Origin: Methanocalculus taiwanensis
GTDB taxonomy: Archaea > Halobacteriota > Methanomicrobia > Methanomicrobiales > Methanocorpusculaceae
Assembly (NCBI RefSeq): GCF_024372745.1
Contig: NZ_VOTZ01000007.1
Coordinates: 1 to 64,000 of the forward strand
Direction of reading: 5' to 3'
DNA length: 64,000 bases
In this document: piece by piece, positions 17,168 through 27,028 of the stretch
How the letters are laid out: every line of letters starts with the position of its first letter
How positions within the stretch are numbered: the stretch's first letter is position 1
The notes under the pieces: model-generated
Databases searched by the model: none
Seen by the model: the letters and a program-made list of their open reading frames with translations, nothing else
What the model was told of the DNA's origin: nothing
Program-made: the position numbers and the translations under genes

Positions 17168-18305
17168 AGAGCTGCCTTACCTCCTCACCTGTTGGCAGGT
17201 GCGGGTTTGTCACGATGCATCCATCCAAAACGGCATTATCCGAGAGTACCGGAATATCTTTCATGAGCACTCCCCGATCGCCAAGTGTTCCTGTTATGCC
17301 AACCTCTCCTGCAAGCTCCTTTAATCTGCTGATGATCGCGTCTGCTCCGAAGGGGTTCCGATCAGCAGATGATAATCCGAGGATCTCACCGATTGTGTCG
17401 TACCGCTCCTGTGCGAATGGATAATTATAACGGATGACCGCCGGGAGCAGAAGGGAGTTTGCCTCGCCATGCGGAAGATCATAGAGTCCGCTGATTGGGT
17501 GTGCCATCGCATGTATGAGCCCGAGGCTTGCATTTGAGAAGGCGAGTCCTGCATGAAGGCTTCCAAGCATCATCAGGCGTGCTGCCTCCCTGTTGTCCCT
17601 CTCCCTGTATGCAATGGGCAGCGCAGCAGTAATCATACGTATTGCCTCAAGGGAATGAAGATCGGTCAGGCTTGAGCTGCCGGTTGATACATATGCCTCA
17701 ATCGCATGGGTTAGGGCATCAAATCCACAGTACGCAATGAATCTTTCCGGGAGTGTCGATAACAGATCGGGATCGACAAGAGAGACATCAGGTATAATCG
17801 TCTTGCTGATGATCCCGAATTTCCTCGCCTTCTCCTCTTCGGTGATGATAGCAAACTGAGACACATCGGCAGAACTGCCTGCGGTCGTCGGGATGCAGAT
17901 GAGGGGGGGGCCCATGTGGCGGATCTGGTCAACCCCTTCATAGTGTTGAATAATACCGCCATTTGTAGAGAGGATGGCGATTCCTTTTGCACAATCCATC
18001 GGGCTGCCGCCGCCGATTGCAAGGATACCATCGCACCCGTTGTCACGATACATGCCTGTGCCTGCATCCACCTCTGTGGTGCGGGGATTCTCAGAAACCT
18101 GGCTGAAGATTGTGGCGGATATTCCTTCGGATTCTGCAGCAGATACAATCTCTGATGCCCATCCGGCCCGGATAACTCCGGGATCCGTAACGATGAGAAC
18201 ATGGGCAACCCCAAGATTATCGAGATAGTGGACTGCCTGCCTCCGTGCTCCTTCCCCGAAGATCACTTCCGGCATCACAAACTTTCTGAGTGTATCACCT
18301 GTCAT
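17151..18305 (-). CDS. Iron-containing alcohol dehydrogenase
   Basis: A 384-residue group III dehydrogenase. The NAD-binding GGGSPMDCAKG motif (about 95) and metal ligands HAIEAY and HAMAHPISG...PHGEAN are in place. It would interconvert an alcohol and an aldehyde or ketone. The start is ATG 18305, preceded by GGGAGGT with 6-base spacing; upstream frame to 18509 is not family-like. A G8 run at 17903-17910 stays in frame (PPL). Coupling by overlap to a PAS kinase suggests that the enzyme and the signalling chain share a signal, or that the enzyme's product is sensed. Confidence 0.9.
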   Translation of the reverse strand: MTGDTLRKFVMPEVIFGEGARRQAVHYLDNLGVAHVLIVTDPGVIRAGWASEIVSAAESEGISATIFSQVSENPRTTEVDAGTGMYRDNGCDGILAIGGGSPMDCAKGIAILSTNGGIIQHYEGVDQIRHMGPPLICIPTTAGSSADVSQFAIITEEEKARKFGIISKTIIPDVSLVDPDLLSTLPERFIAYCGFDALTHAIEAYVSTGSSSLTDLHSLEAIRMITAALPIAYRERDNREAARLMMLGSLHAGLAFSNASLGLIHAMAHPISGLYDLPHGEANSLLLPAVIRYNYPFAQERYDTIGEILGLSSADRNPFGADAIISRLKELAGEVGITGTLGDRGVLMKDIPVLSDNAVLDGCIVTNPHLPTGEEVRQLYESAL

Positions 18306-18512
18306 CACTTCAACCTCCCCGATTCCTGCATCTCTATGTATCGCCGGGAATTGAAAACAGTTGTGGGAAAAAGGAATGGTGCCGGGTGCGTACATGCCGA
18401 TGATGAGGAGATGACGGTACGCCTGGGTGCCGGCACCTCCCATTGCCAAGGTGTGGGACGTGCCATGAATTGACGCGCCCGGTCTGGATGGTGTGTCCTG
18501 ATGGGACAAAAT

Positions 18513-18560
18513 AGTATTGCAACTCGTATTAGTTAATACTTTTCATATTTTATGTAATAC
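18513..18560. promoter_or_regulatory. Palindromic operator candidate in divergent promoter region
   Basis: A perfect 14-base palindrome GTATTAGTTAATAC (18526-18539, two-base centre) is flanked by half-sites AGTATT (18513) and GTAATAC (18554-18560). It lies between the divergent alcohol dehydrogenase operon and the DUF2117 operon, next to AT-rich TATTTTATG that could serve as a TATA box. No regulator gene is adjacent. Confidence 0.4.
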
Positions 18561-18602
18561 TAAACCAAGATCCTATCTCCTTTCAATGTAATATCTCTTG
18601 AG

Positions 18603-19640
18603 ATGCATCCTCTGCACCTTATATGTATCTTTCATGGCCCTTTCGTCTTTGATAAAGGGGATGCGGCATGGATCTATCATGCGCTTGCCCCGATCAGGTG
18701 TATTGTTGCCGGGGTCATGGGAAGGACAGCTGCTGCTGAGAGCGGACTACCTGTTACCTATGCTGATGCCCCCCCTTCTGTTGTTATAAATGAAATAGAT
18801 GGTATATGCGTACTTGTCAATCGCGGCAAGACTCCAGCCTCCGGTAGGCGGTTTGGCGAGATCGTTGCCTCAAGGATCAGAAATGGCCGTGGCTTGATAC
18901 ATATCGAATGTTCGGATCAGACCTGTTATCTCTGGGATGGCGGGGATCGCGCGGTTGCAGAAGCAATCAGCACCCGTCTCGGTTTTCCGGTTGTGAGAAC
19001 CGTATCTTCCAGCCAGGATGAACCGTCAATGAGGAGGATCTGCGGTTGCATTCCCGGTGAGCCTGTGATGGTCGAGGGTATCACGATCGGATATGCGACT
19101 GCGGAAGAGGTGGTGATCTCCTGTGAGGATGGTATTCTTATGCCTGTGAGCGGCATCCGCCTGAAGCTCCATGGGATCGAGAAGCTGAACGCCATAGGCT
19201 GCCCGCCTCTGGATCGGGCATGGTGCAAGAGCGGCTGGATCAGGACTGCCTCTCCGGAAAATCCCGTGCGAACTGCTCCTCCCTGTGGCAGCGTGCAGAC
19301 GATCGATCACGCAGGGATCACCATCTACAGGATAATCACCCCCGATACCTGCGGTATTCTGTCTATCGGGGACGATACCACTGCCGTCTGTGGGCATATC
19401 GGTGCTGTGATGGGTGTCCCGATCCTTGGAATCACCGACGGGGACGGTGATTGTGTTGTTCCCGAAGTCTATGCCCCGGGTTCTGTTATCACCTGCACTC
19501 TCTCTGGAACAGATGATCAGATTGGTCGCGAGATTGCTGCATCTCTCCCACAGGGGAACCAGATCTGCTGGGATGAGCTTGTTGCTTTCCTGCTTGAAGC
19601 ATATTCGGATTCAATTCGTGTGGTGAGGGATCTCCGGTGA
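18603..19640 (+). CDS. DUF2117 family protein
   Basis: A 345-residue archaeal protein matching what I know of DUF2117 (COG4022): an N-terminal ICIFHGPFVFDKG motif, an alternating alpha/beta core with MGRTAAAESG, and a C-terminal portion with GDDTTAVCGHIG. Cysteines are numerous (about 14). Function unknown. Its stop overlaps the start of nreA by 4 bases, making it the first gene of a repair-related operon. Confidence 0.7.
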   Translation: MHPLHLICIFHGPFVFDKGDAAWIYHALAPIRCIVAGVMGRTAAAESGLPVTYADAPPSVVINEIDGICVLVNRGKTPASGRRFGEIVASRIRNGRGLIHIECSDQTCYLWDGGDRAVAEAISTRLGFPVVRTVSSSQDEPSMRRICGCIPGEPVMVEGITIGYATAEEVVISCEDGILMPVSGIRLKLHGIEKLNAIGCPPLDRAWCKSGWIRTASPENPVRTAPPCGSVQTIDHAGITIYRIITPDTCGILSIGDDTTAVCGHIGAVMGVPILGITDGDGDCVVPEVYAPGSVITCTLSGTDDQIGREIAASLPQGNQICWDELVAFLLEAYSDSIRVVRDLR

Positions 19641-20788
19641 TACGGTGTGCTGAATGCAAGGGAAAGGGGCTCTGCGGCCTCCCGAAATGTCCGATTATGC
19701 AGCGCTTCTATGCATTGACGGATGAAAAGCCACAATCCGAATACATGGGGCCGTCACCATCGATCTTTATTGGAAGCAGCGGGTATCCCCGTGTTGTCGG
19801 GGGGCCGCTCCTGCTCCGAGAATCTGACACACCTACCGACTGGATTGCCCGCGGCCTTGGTATGGATGAGATTGTCGGCATCAGGTCAAAGACGATCCGG
19901 GGTTCCCAGCCGGTAAAAAATGTCCTTCAGAAGGCACAGGAGGTCGCCCTCTCAAGCAGGCCTCTTGATGTGGAAGCAAGGTTTGAAAAACCGATCCGCT
20001 ACGATCTCTCATTTGACGGAACTGTGGCACCGATTGGCCTTTGTGGCAAACTCTCACACGTCTCTGTCCTTGATAATGCCGTTGTTGAGCCTGCCGTTGA
20101 CCGGTACACCTCAGACACGGAAGTGCTCGCGACTGAGGCTGCATCTGCACTCTTTCTGGATGGGATCGATGTCTACCGGATCACAAGCCTCCTTACAGCC
20201 GGGCTCCTTGGTTCGAAACGGAGGTTTGTGCCGACCCGGTGGGCGATCACTGCCGTCGATGACATGGTATCAAAAGACCTGAGGAAGCGGGTTGAGCGGC
20301 TGCTCCCTCTTCAGGAAATTTTTGTTCACTCTGCCCTCCTCTATGGCAACAGGATCGTGGTGCTTCTGCTCCCTTCCCCGGACTTTGCATTTGAGATGAT
20401 CGAACGGTGGCAGACTAACTCGCTCTGGGGGGGTAAAGAGGATGTGGTCGTTGTTGATGGGGAGAAGAGGAAGAAGCAGCGGTATTCACCAATTGCAGGG
20501 GCTTATTACTCGGCACGCCTTGCTGTTCTCGAATATCTTGCCATGACAGGGAGGAGCGCACGTGTGGTTGTTATCCGGGATATCTCAGGTGATTACTGGG
20601 CGCCGCTTGGGACCTGGGTGATCCGGGAGGCAACCCGGGCTGCTCTGAAATCTCCTCCGGTTCCCTGTGCCGATCTTCAGGCCGGGGAGGCGATGGCCAC
20701 AGCATTGCTCGGGTCGTCTTTCTGGCAGGGCCGCTCTGAATTGATCCGGGATCTCCGATCCCAGCGGACTTTTGCCGACTTTGTCTGA
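19637..20788 (+). CDS. nreA: Archaeal DNA repair protein NreA
   Basis: The N-terminus carries a four-cysteine zinc motif (C-x2-C...C-x4-C: CAEC then CGLPKC), followed by the Nre core ([20 protein letters not shown], about 41-60). The C-terminus ends in QRTFADFV, a PCNA-interacting (PIP) type tail known for Nre proteins. In haloarchaea and thermophiles Nre proteins act in repair of alkylation or mitomycin damage. Length (383) is normal. It is directly followed by the DNA ligase gene, a suggestive partner. Confidence 0.85.
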   Translation: MIRCAECKGKGLCGLPKCPIMQRFYALTDEKPQSEYMGPSPSIFIGSSGYPRVVGGPLLLRESDTPTDWIARGLGMDEIVGIRSKTIRGSQPVKNVLQKAQEVALSSRPLDVEARFEKPIRYDLSFDGTVAPIGLCGKLSHVSVLDNAVVEPAVDRYTSDTEVLATEAASALFLDGIDVYRITSLLTAGLLGSKRRFVPTRWAITAVDDMVSKDLRKRVERLLPLQEIFVHSALLYGNRIVVLLLPSPDFAFEMIERWQTNSLWGGKEDVVVVDGEKRKKQRYSPIAGAYYSARLAVLEYLAMTGRSARVVVIRDISGDYWAPLGTWVIREATRAALKSPPVPCADLQAGEAMATALLGSSFWQGRSELIRDLRSQRTFADFV

Positions 20789-20850
20789 AGGTGGCACGGG
20801 AACAAAACAATACCTTGATTCACGATCAGAAAAGAGGTATACCTGATTCA

Positions 20851-22521
20851 ATGCTCTTTTCTGAGTTTGCCCTCTGGTGTGAGAAGATAGAAGAGCTCGC
20901 AAGCCGGCTTGAGATGCGGGATCTCATCGCGGAACTCCTCCCCGGTCTTACAGCAGAGGATCTTCCGATTTTTGTCCGGTTCATCCGCGGACTGATCTTT
21001 CCTGACTGGAGTTCGGCCCATCTTGGGATCGGGCCAAACCTCCTCTATGATGCGGTTGCCTATGTGGCGGGGCGGAAACGGAACGATGTGATTAGCCTTG
21101 TAAACAGGACCGGAGATGCGGGGACAGCTGTTGAATTCCTTCTGAAAGAGAAGACCCAGACGAGTCTCTTTGCTGAAGAGCTCACTCTTGGAGATGTCTA
21201 CGCAACATTCATAAGGATGGCTGATACCGCCGGTTCAAAATCCCAGAAGGAGAAACTGAGGAATGCCCGGCTTCTCTACTCGAATGCATCACCGCTTGAA
21301 GGGCGGTACCTCACACGGCTGATGCTTGAGGAGCTCCGTATTGGTGTTGGGGAAGGAAGTGTGAGGGATGCGATCGCGGTTGCATTCTCTGTCAGTCCCG
21401 ATTCTGTCAACAGGGCGCACCAGGTGATGAATGATCTCGGTGAGGTTGCAAAGATCGCGTCCATTGACCCCGATGCCCTCCTGAATGTTAAGATCGAGCC
21501 TTTCCGCCCGGTGAAGATGATGCTCGCCCAGGCAGGATCGATTGAGGAGATGGTTGCCGTGTCAGGCGAGGTCTGTGCGGAGTACAAATATGATGGGAGC
21601 AGGTTCCAGTTTCACAGCTCCGGAGGCCGGATTGCCATATATTCCCGGAGACTTGAAGATCTCACCGCAGCGCTTCCTGATATCGCCGATCAGCTGAAAG
21701 AGGCAGTATCTGGCGATGTGATTCTTGATGGCGAGGTGGTTGCCATCGAGAATGGAAAGCCGATGCCCTTCCAGACGGTGCTCCGAAGGATACGGAGGAA
21801 ACATGATGTTTCCGCCCATGTAGATCAGATACGTATGGTTCCCTTCGTCTTCGATATCCTCTATCGTGACGGCGTTGGGTTGATCGATCTCTCCCTCTCG
21901 GAACGGCGCATCCATCTCGAATCCGTGATGAGCGGGTACATCGCTCCACAAATCAAATCGGAAAACCCAGACGAACTCAGGGAGTTCTATCATGCTGCAC
22001 TCCAGGAGGGGCATGAGGGGATCATGCTGAAAGTGCCCGGCTCTCCATATATCCCAGGAAACAGGGGGAAGCACTGGGTGAAATGCAAGCCCGAGGTCGA
22101 GACTATTGATCTGGCAGTGATCGGGGGTGAATGGGGCGAAGGGCGGCGTGCCCACCATTTCGGTTCGTTCCTCCTCGCCTGCCAGGATGATCAAGGGACT
22201 CTCCATCCGGTGAGCCGTGTTGCAACCGGGATCAATGATGAGATGCTCGGTATCCTCTATGATCTCTTCAAAGACAGGGTCATTAGTACAACTGGTAAGG
22301 AGGTGGTCTTCGAACCCGGGATCATCTTTGAGGTCGGGTATTCAGAGATCCAGAAGAGCCAGAATTATGCATCCGGGTATGCCCTCAGGTTTCCACGCTT
22401 TATCAGAATTCGTGATGATAAACGGATGGATGAGATTGAGATGCTTGCGCAGATTCAGGAGCGATACCTGCGATCCGGGCATCCGCAGGATTCTGGCATG
22501 CAGCAGGAAAAAGAGCAATAG
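20851..22521 (+). CDS. lig: ATP-dependent DNA ligase (archaeal LigB type)
   Basis: A 556-residue ligase: N-terminal DNA-binding domain (1-210), nucleotidyl transferase core with motif I EYKYDGSR (lysine near residue 244), motif III-type DGEVVA, motif IV EGIMLK and motif [14 protein letters not shown], then an OB domain. It seals nicks using ATP. The ATG at 20851 gives the family N-terminus LFSEFA; a GTG at 20791 would add 20 unlike residues. It follows nreA closely. Confidence 0.92.
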   Translation: MLFSEFALWCEKIEELASRLEMRDLIAELLPGLTAEDLPIFVRFIRGLIFPDWSSAHLGIGPNLLYDAVAYVAGRKRNDVISLVNRTGDAGTAVEFLLKEKTQTSLFAEELTLGDVYATFIRMADTAGSKSQKEKLRNARLLYSNASPLEGRYLTRLMLEELRIGVGEGSVRDAIAVAFSVSPDSVNRAHQVMNDLGEVAKIASIDPDALLNVKIEPFRPVKMMLAQAGSIEEMVAVSGEVCAEYKYDGSRFQFHSSGGRIAIYSRRLEDLTAALPDIADQLKEAVSGDVILDGEVVAIENGKPMPFQTVLRRIRRKHDVSAHVDQIRMVPFVFDILYRDGVGLIDLSLSERRIHLESVMSGYIAPQIKSENPDELREFYHAALQEGHEGIMLKVPGSPYIPGNRGKHWVKCKPEVETIDLAVIGGEWGEGRRAHHFGSFLLACQDDQGTLHPVSRVATGINDEMLGILYDLFKDRVISTTGKEVVFEPGIIFEVGYSEIQKSQNYASGYALRFPRFIRIRDDKRMDEIEMLAQIQERYLRSGHPQDSGMQQEKEQ

Positions 22522-22552
22522 TGATATAACAGAGTGAAGTGATCTCTCTTGT

Positions 22553-23746
22553 ATGGAAGAGGGATTCGTTTCGGATCAGCTGCCGGATGGTGATCTGAAA
22601 CTGATGAAAGAACGCTTCTTTGTATATATTGACGATAATATTGATGCGATAGATCGCTCTCTTCCGGTCTTCTTCAGCCATGTTGTTTCAGCTCTTGAAG
22701 AAGGTCCGATTCGTCTGCCGGATCCTGATTTTAACTTTTTTCTGGATGAGATTGCATGCCAGATCTTCCGGACGAGTCCGCATGAACCTGAGCCTTCCTA
22801 TAATAAACTGCTTGGTGAGGTGCTTGCAGAACACAAACGAAATGGTGGAAGGGGGGGCCTTGATCTCATATCGGCACTTCACGCAATCGGGAGAGGCCAG
22901 TACCAGGATGCAGTAATGCTCCTGAAGAAGTACAGGAACACTGATCCCCTGATCGGTGTTGCCATAGCCTATTGCTATCTTCAGCTGGATCGATTGCAGC
23001 CTCGCAGTGAAGGGCAGATAGAGCCGGATTATTCGCCTTCGGAGATGCTCCTCTCTGCAAGGCAGCAGATACTCTCTCTTGCTGATCGCCGCCCCCCTCT
23101 CTCCGCTCACCAACTCCTGAATGAAGATGAAGAAGCCCTCCTCGACTCTGTCTTCTGGAATGTCTATGAACAGGTACGGGAATGGTTCCCTTATGAAGCC
23201 TGGTTTCCTGAGATTGCACTTGCCAAAGCGGAGCGGGATGCTGACAGCCTCCATTATGCCCGGGTATTGGATGATGCCCTGTCTGCATTCCCGGATGATA
23301 TCAGGTTTCTCAGGCGGGCGTTTTCAAAGGCACTTGCAGAAGAATCAATTGAGTCTGCTGCTGCTATCCTCAGGAAGATGGTGAAAGTGATGCCTGATGG
23401 TATGGAACCTGTCTATTATGGTTTTAAACTGGCGGTTATCACCGGGAAGAGGCAGGTCTTCTACCGGTTTGGAAAACTTGCGATCATCCGGGGAATCCCC
23501 CCGTATCTCATACATCTTCTTGAGTATGCAAATGCATTCCTCCGGATGAATCATGATGAGGTGATCAGGAGCCGAGAACGCTTCTGTGAGCTGTATCCGA
23601 GGCTAGGCTATATTATGGAGTTGTTGTCATATCTTGAAGCAGATGCATTTTCTGGTGATCTGTTACGGCAGAAGAGGAGTATGCAGGCAATAATGCCGGT
23701 CATTGACAGATTTGCGATGCATGTCCTGAAAATTGGAGATGAGTGA
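22553..23746 (+). CDS. Helical-repeat protein of unknown function
   Basis: A 397-residue protein, almost all alpha-helical. From about residue 90 on it contains TPR-like helix pairs (ISALHAIGRGQYQDAVMLL, AIAYCYLQLDRL, and others near 270 and 330). No enzyme motif or membrane segment is seen. It starts 31 bases after the ligase stop and its stop overlaps the region of the kinase start, so it belongs to the same transcript. A scaffold role is plausible. Confidence 0.65.
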   Translation: MEEGFVSDQLPDGDLKLMKERFFVYIDDNIDAIDRSLPVFFSHVVSALEEGPIRLPDPDFNFFLDEIACQIFRTSPHEPEPSYNKLLGEVLAEHKRNGGRGGLDLISALHAIGRGQYQDAVMLLKKYRNTDPLIGVAIAYCYLQLDRLQPRSEGQIEPDYSPSEMLLSARQQILSLADRRPPLSAHQLLNEDEEALLDSVFWNVYEQVREWFPYEAWFPEIALAKAERDADSLHYARVLDDALSAFPDDIRFLRRAFSKALAEESIESAAAILRKMVKVMPDGMEPVYYGFKLAVITGKRQVFYRFGKLAIIRGIPPYLIHLLEYANAFLRMNHDEVIRSRERFCELYPRLGYIMELLSYLEADAFSGDLLRQKRSMQAIMPVIDRFAMHVLKIGDE

Positions 23747-23751
23747 TCTCT

Positions 23752-24774
23752 ATGCACGAAGATTTATGTATTCAATTGTTTATGCGTTCTCCCTGCGGTA
23801 TGCTAGTATTCGAGAAGAGGACAGGGTCTGTTATTGCTATTAATGCTTCACTCTCAAAATTACTCGGATGCAGGAGTGGCCTGGATATGTCCATTCCTCT
23901 TGTATCCATTCTTCAGACTGGGGCCGATTCACAACAGTCACGAGGGATATTTGAACAGAAGATCAGGAATGCCGTTATGGAGGAGAGGGATGGCTTTACC
24001 CAGCTGCTCCGTGATGCTTCTGGTGTGAGTGCAGAGTACCTGATCCAGCCACGGCCGTTCGCTCTCGATTTCCGTGAATATATACTTATCAGCGTATCAA
24101 GGGTGTCTGATACCGTATCCTCCCGGCTTCTCGTGGAGGAGGCTCTTGCTGAGAAGGAGGTGCTGCTTCGTGAAGTCCACCATCGCGTCAAAAACAATCT
24201 TCAGGTGATCTCAAGCCTTCTTCAACTCCAGTCCCAGTTCGTTGACGATCCAAAGATCCTTGGCTATATGACAGACAGCCAGAACAGGGTCCGGGCACTT
24301 GCCTATGTCTATGAACATTTATATCGGTCAAAGGAGCTGGGACGGATCGATTTTTCAGAATATACGACACGGATCACCCAGAGCCTCCGAAGAGAGTATG
24401 GCTCACATGCAAAGAACGTGCAGGTTATATTTGATATCCGGGACGTGGTGTTAAATCCGGATACTTCGGTTCCACTCGGGCTTCTCCTGAATGAACTGGT
24501 ATCAAATGCTTTCAGGCATGCGTTTCCTGATGAACGTGAAGGGCAGATTACAATCGTTATGCACCCGCTTGGTGATGGGGGCTATAGCCTGATGGTCTCT
24601 GATGATGGTATCGGAATGCCTGCGGGTATTGCTATTGACAAGATCCAGTCACTCGGCCTTCTCCTTGTCTCCTCACTGGTGACGCAACTGGATGGTGCAA
24701 TTGAGCTGAAGCAGGATCATGGTACTGAATTCAATATCAGGTTTTATCCGTTGAATTATAAGGAGAGGAGGTGA
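23752..24774 (+). CDS. PAS-HisKA_2 histidine kinase
   Basis: A PAS domain (about 5-115) is followed by a HisKA_2-type dimerisation domain with the H in LREVHHRVKNNLQVISSLLQ (written here up to 20 residues) and a HATPase with N box LNELVSNAFRHAF, DDGIGM and a degenerate G2 (LGLLLVSSL). The protein is soluble. The start ATG 23752 has GGAGATGA 9 bases upstream; a GTG at 23743 is the alternative. The next gene, a receiver-PAS protein, starts 4 bases after the stop. Confidence 0.88.
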   Translation: MHEDLCIQLFMRSPCGMLVFEKRTGSVIAINASLSKLLGCRSGLDMSIPLVSILQTGADSQQSRGIFEQKIRNAVMEERDGFTQLLRDASGVSAEYLIQPRPFALDFREYILISVSRVSDTVSSRLLVEEALAEKEVLLREVHHRVKNNLQVISSLLQLQSQFVDDPKILGYMTDSQNRVRALAYVYEHLYRSKELGRIDFSEYTTRITQSLRREYGSHAKNVQVIFDIRDVVLNPDTSVPLGLLLNELVSNAFRHAFPDEREGQITIVMHPLGDGGYSLMVSDDGIGMPAGIAIDKIQSLGLLLVSSLVTQLDGAIELKQDHGTEFNIRFYPLNYKERR

Positions 24775-24778
24775 AGGG

Positions 24779-26053
24779 ATGGTAGAATATCAGATCTGGA
24801 TCGTTGAGGATGAGTCGATAGTTGCAATAGATCTGAAGGGCCGGCTTCAGGCGATGGGATATCGTGTCCCCGGCATCTCAAACAATGCAGAGGATGCAAT
24901 CGAAGAGATTCGCACTCACCGTCCGGATCTTGTCCTGATGGATATCGTCCTGAAAGGTGAGATGGATGGGATCGCAGCAGCGGCAATCATTAAGGAGGAA
25001 ATGGATATCCCTGTTGTCTATCTGACAGCCTATTCTGAAGATTCTACGGTTTCACGGGCAAAATTAACCGAGCCGTTTGGGTACATCCTGAAGCCCTTCA
25101 TGGAGCGCGATCTGAGAATTGCGATCGAGATAGCCCTCTATAAGTCCTCGATGGAGAAGAGGCTCCGGGAGAGTGAACGGTGGCTGAAGACAACGATCAG
25201 GAGTATGGGTGAAGGCATCATCGCAACAGATACCGGGGGTCTTATCAGGTTCATGAACCCGGTGGCAATCGATCTCACCGGTGTGAGCGAGGAGCAGGTG
25301 ATCGGCAGGCCTTCACGGACTGCTTTTCAGATCGAGATCGGAAGTACTGGTGAGGATGCCCCCGATCCGGTTATGCGGGCTCTTATTGATCAGGAGGCAG
25401 TCAGATCAAATTCCCATGTGGTGCTGATATCTCTGGATGGAACCAGGCGTAATATTGAGTATACTGCAACCCCGATCCTTGATGAGAAGGGTCGTTTCAC
25501 CGGGGCAGTGCTTATATTCAGGGATATAACTGATCGCATAAGGATTGAAGAGGAGCTGCGATGCCATCGCGAACACCTTGAGGAGCTTGTGGCTGAACGC
25601 ACAACTGAGCTTAGAAAGGTGAATACACGGCTTGAACAGACCCTTCATTATATTGATATGGCAGAGAAGAAATGGGTGGAGGAGGCGCTTGTCTCCGAGG
25701 TCACCGACGGCTACAGTACAAAGCCGGTTCTGCCGGAAGGGCTGATCAGCATCGATTCCGGCTGCACGGTGCTCCTGATCAATTATGCCGCAGAAGAGAT
25801 CACCGGATGGACACAGAAAGAGGCATCTGATCACCACCTCTCTTCAGTTCTGGTGCTTGAAGATCTAATGGGTTCATCCATCGACTGCCCCTTTGATACG
25901 CTCTTTGGGACTGCTCATAAATTGCCTTCTAAGAAAGACTGCATCTTAATAAGCCGTGATGGTTGCAGGCTCCCGGTTCTGATTGGGATCGAACCCTTCC
26001 GTGATCATTGTGGTGAAGTCACCGGTGCTACCGTCTCAATCAAACGGAAGTAA
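24779..26053 (+). CDS. Response receiver-PAS-coiled coil-PAS protein
   Basis: The N-terminal receiver (1-120) has ED in IVEDES, D in LVLMDIVLKG (about 54) and K in ILKPFME. A PAS domain (about 135-255, closing RDITDR), a coiled coil with HLEELVAERTTEL, and a second PAS-like domain (about 310-420) follow. No DNA-binding or catalytic output is visible. GGAGAGGAGGTGAAGGG precedes the ATG. Partner of the HisKA_2 kinase immediately upstream. Confidence 0.88.
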   Translation: MVEYQIWIVEDESIVAIDLKGRLQAMGYRVPGISNNAEDAIEEIRTHRPDLVLMDIVLKGEMDGIAAAAIIKEEMDIPVVYLTAYSEDSTVSRAKLTEPFGYILKPFMERDLRIAIEIALYKSSMEKRLRESERWLKTTIRSMGEGIIATDTGGLIRFMNPVAIDLTGVSEEQVIGRPSRTAFQIEIGSTGEDAPDPVMRALIDQEAVRSNSHVVLISLDGTRRNIEYTATPILDEKGRFTGAVLIFRDITDRIRIEEELRCHREHLEELVAERTTELRKVNTRLEQTLHYIDMAEKKWVEEALVSEVTDGYSTKPVLPEGLISIDSGCTVLLINYAAEEITGWTQKEASDHHLSSVLVLEDLMGSSIDCPFDTLFGTAHKLPSKKDCILISRDGCRLPVLIGIEPFRDHCGEVTGATVSIKRK

Positions 26054-26117
26054 TCGTCCTCCTTTATTTTTGAATAATAAGGAGATTGAATGAATCCACT
26101 TTCTCAGACAGCATGAT

Positions 26118-26909
26118 TCAATGAATCCGTATTGCTCGTGAGATGCAGGAGCAGTCGATTCCAGCAGATGCCACCCGGAGATCGGTGTAGGCCATATCGA
26201 GGCCGAGCGCCTCCTGTGACGAGGCAAAAGCCCGGTAAGGGGAGTTGTTCACTTCGCTGAGATGCGACAGGATGACAGTGTGGGCTGAGCCATGCAGCTC
26301 GGTGAGACATTCTGCTGCCATTTTGTTTGAGAGATGCCCCTTCTTCCCCCTGATCCGGCGCTTCAGGTACTCAGGGTATGGCCCTTCATCAAGCATCTTT
26401 GGGCAATGGTTGGATTCAAGGACTATCCCGTCGCTCTGTGAGAGCAATTCCATCATTCGGGGTGTCACAATCCCGGTATCGGTCATGATCGAGAGTTTCA
26501 GGTCTCCGTCTGCAATAGAGTATCCGCAGGGTTCGATGGCATCATGAGAGACGGCAAATGGAGTAACCTCGAATGCTCCGACTCTCAGGGTGGTATTGTA
26601 CCGGCAGGCGATATGGCATGGGGGGTTTTTGATCTGCTGGCGGGTCGAGGAGAAGGCTTGGAGTGTCCCACCAGTTGCGATCAGGGGGAGGTTAAGTGCC
26701 CGGGCAAGGGCATTGGCACTCCGGACATGATCGGTATGCTCATGAGTGAGCATGATCCCCTCGACAATTGAAGGGTCGCCGCCTGACTCTGTTATTCCTG
26801 TGATGATATCCCGTTTTGCGATGCCCGCATCAATGATCAGGGCACTAGTGCCGTTGCTGACGTAGATGCAGTTGCCACTGCTCCCGCTTGCAAGCACTGT
26901 GCATTCCAT
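26118..26909 (-). CDS. Metallo-beta-lactamase fold hydrolase (YycJ/WalJ-like)
   Basis: A 263-residue protein with SGSSGNC at the N-terminus, the zinc motif THEHTDH (about 55) and later conserved H/D residues (VSHDAIEPCGY, DTGIVTP, ESNHCP). Relatives in bacteria are 5'-3' exonucleases acting on DNA ends; other MBL proteins act on small molecules. Convergent with the receiver-PAS gene. Confidence 0.85.
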   Translation of the reverse strand: MECTVLASGSSGNCIYVSNGTSALIIDAGIAKRDIITGITESGGDPSIVEGIMLTHEHTDHVRSANALARALNLPLIATGGTLQAFSSTRQQIKNPPCHIACRYNTTLRVGAFEVTPFAVSHDAIEPCGYSIADGDLKLSIMTDTGIVTPRMMELLSQSDGIVLESNHCPKMLDEGPYPEYLKRRIRGKKGHLSNKMAAECLTELHGSAHTVILSHLSEVNNSPYRAFASSQEALGLDMAYTDLRVASAGIDCSCISRAIRIH

Positions 26910-27028
26910 CAGGTACGTATTGGTTGCTCCTGTTAGATAACAGGCGGGGTTCTGCTGTCTCTCTCATTTTATTCTGTCATTCTTCCTTCTTGGAAAGATT
27001 CAATGGATCTCCGGGTGTATAGGTACAC

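Noticed and set aside
17903-17910. G8 run in the alcohol dehydrogenase gene as possible frameshift
   Set aside because: The reading GPPLICIPTTAGS is family-like and in frame, so no break.
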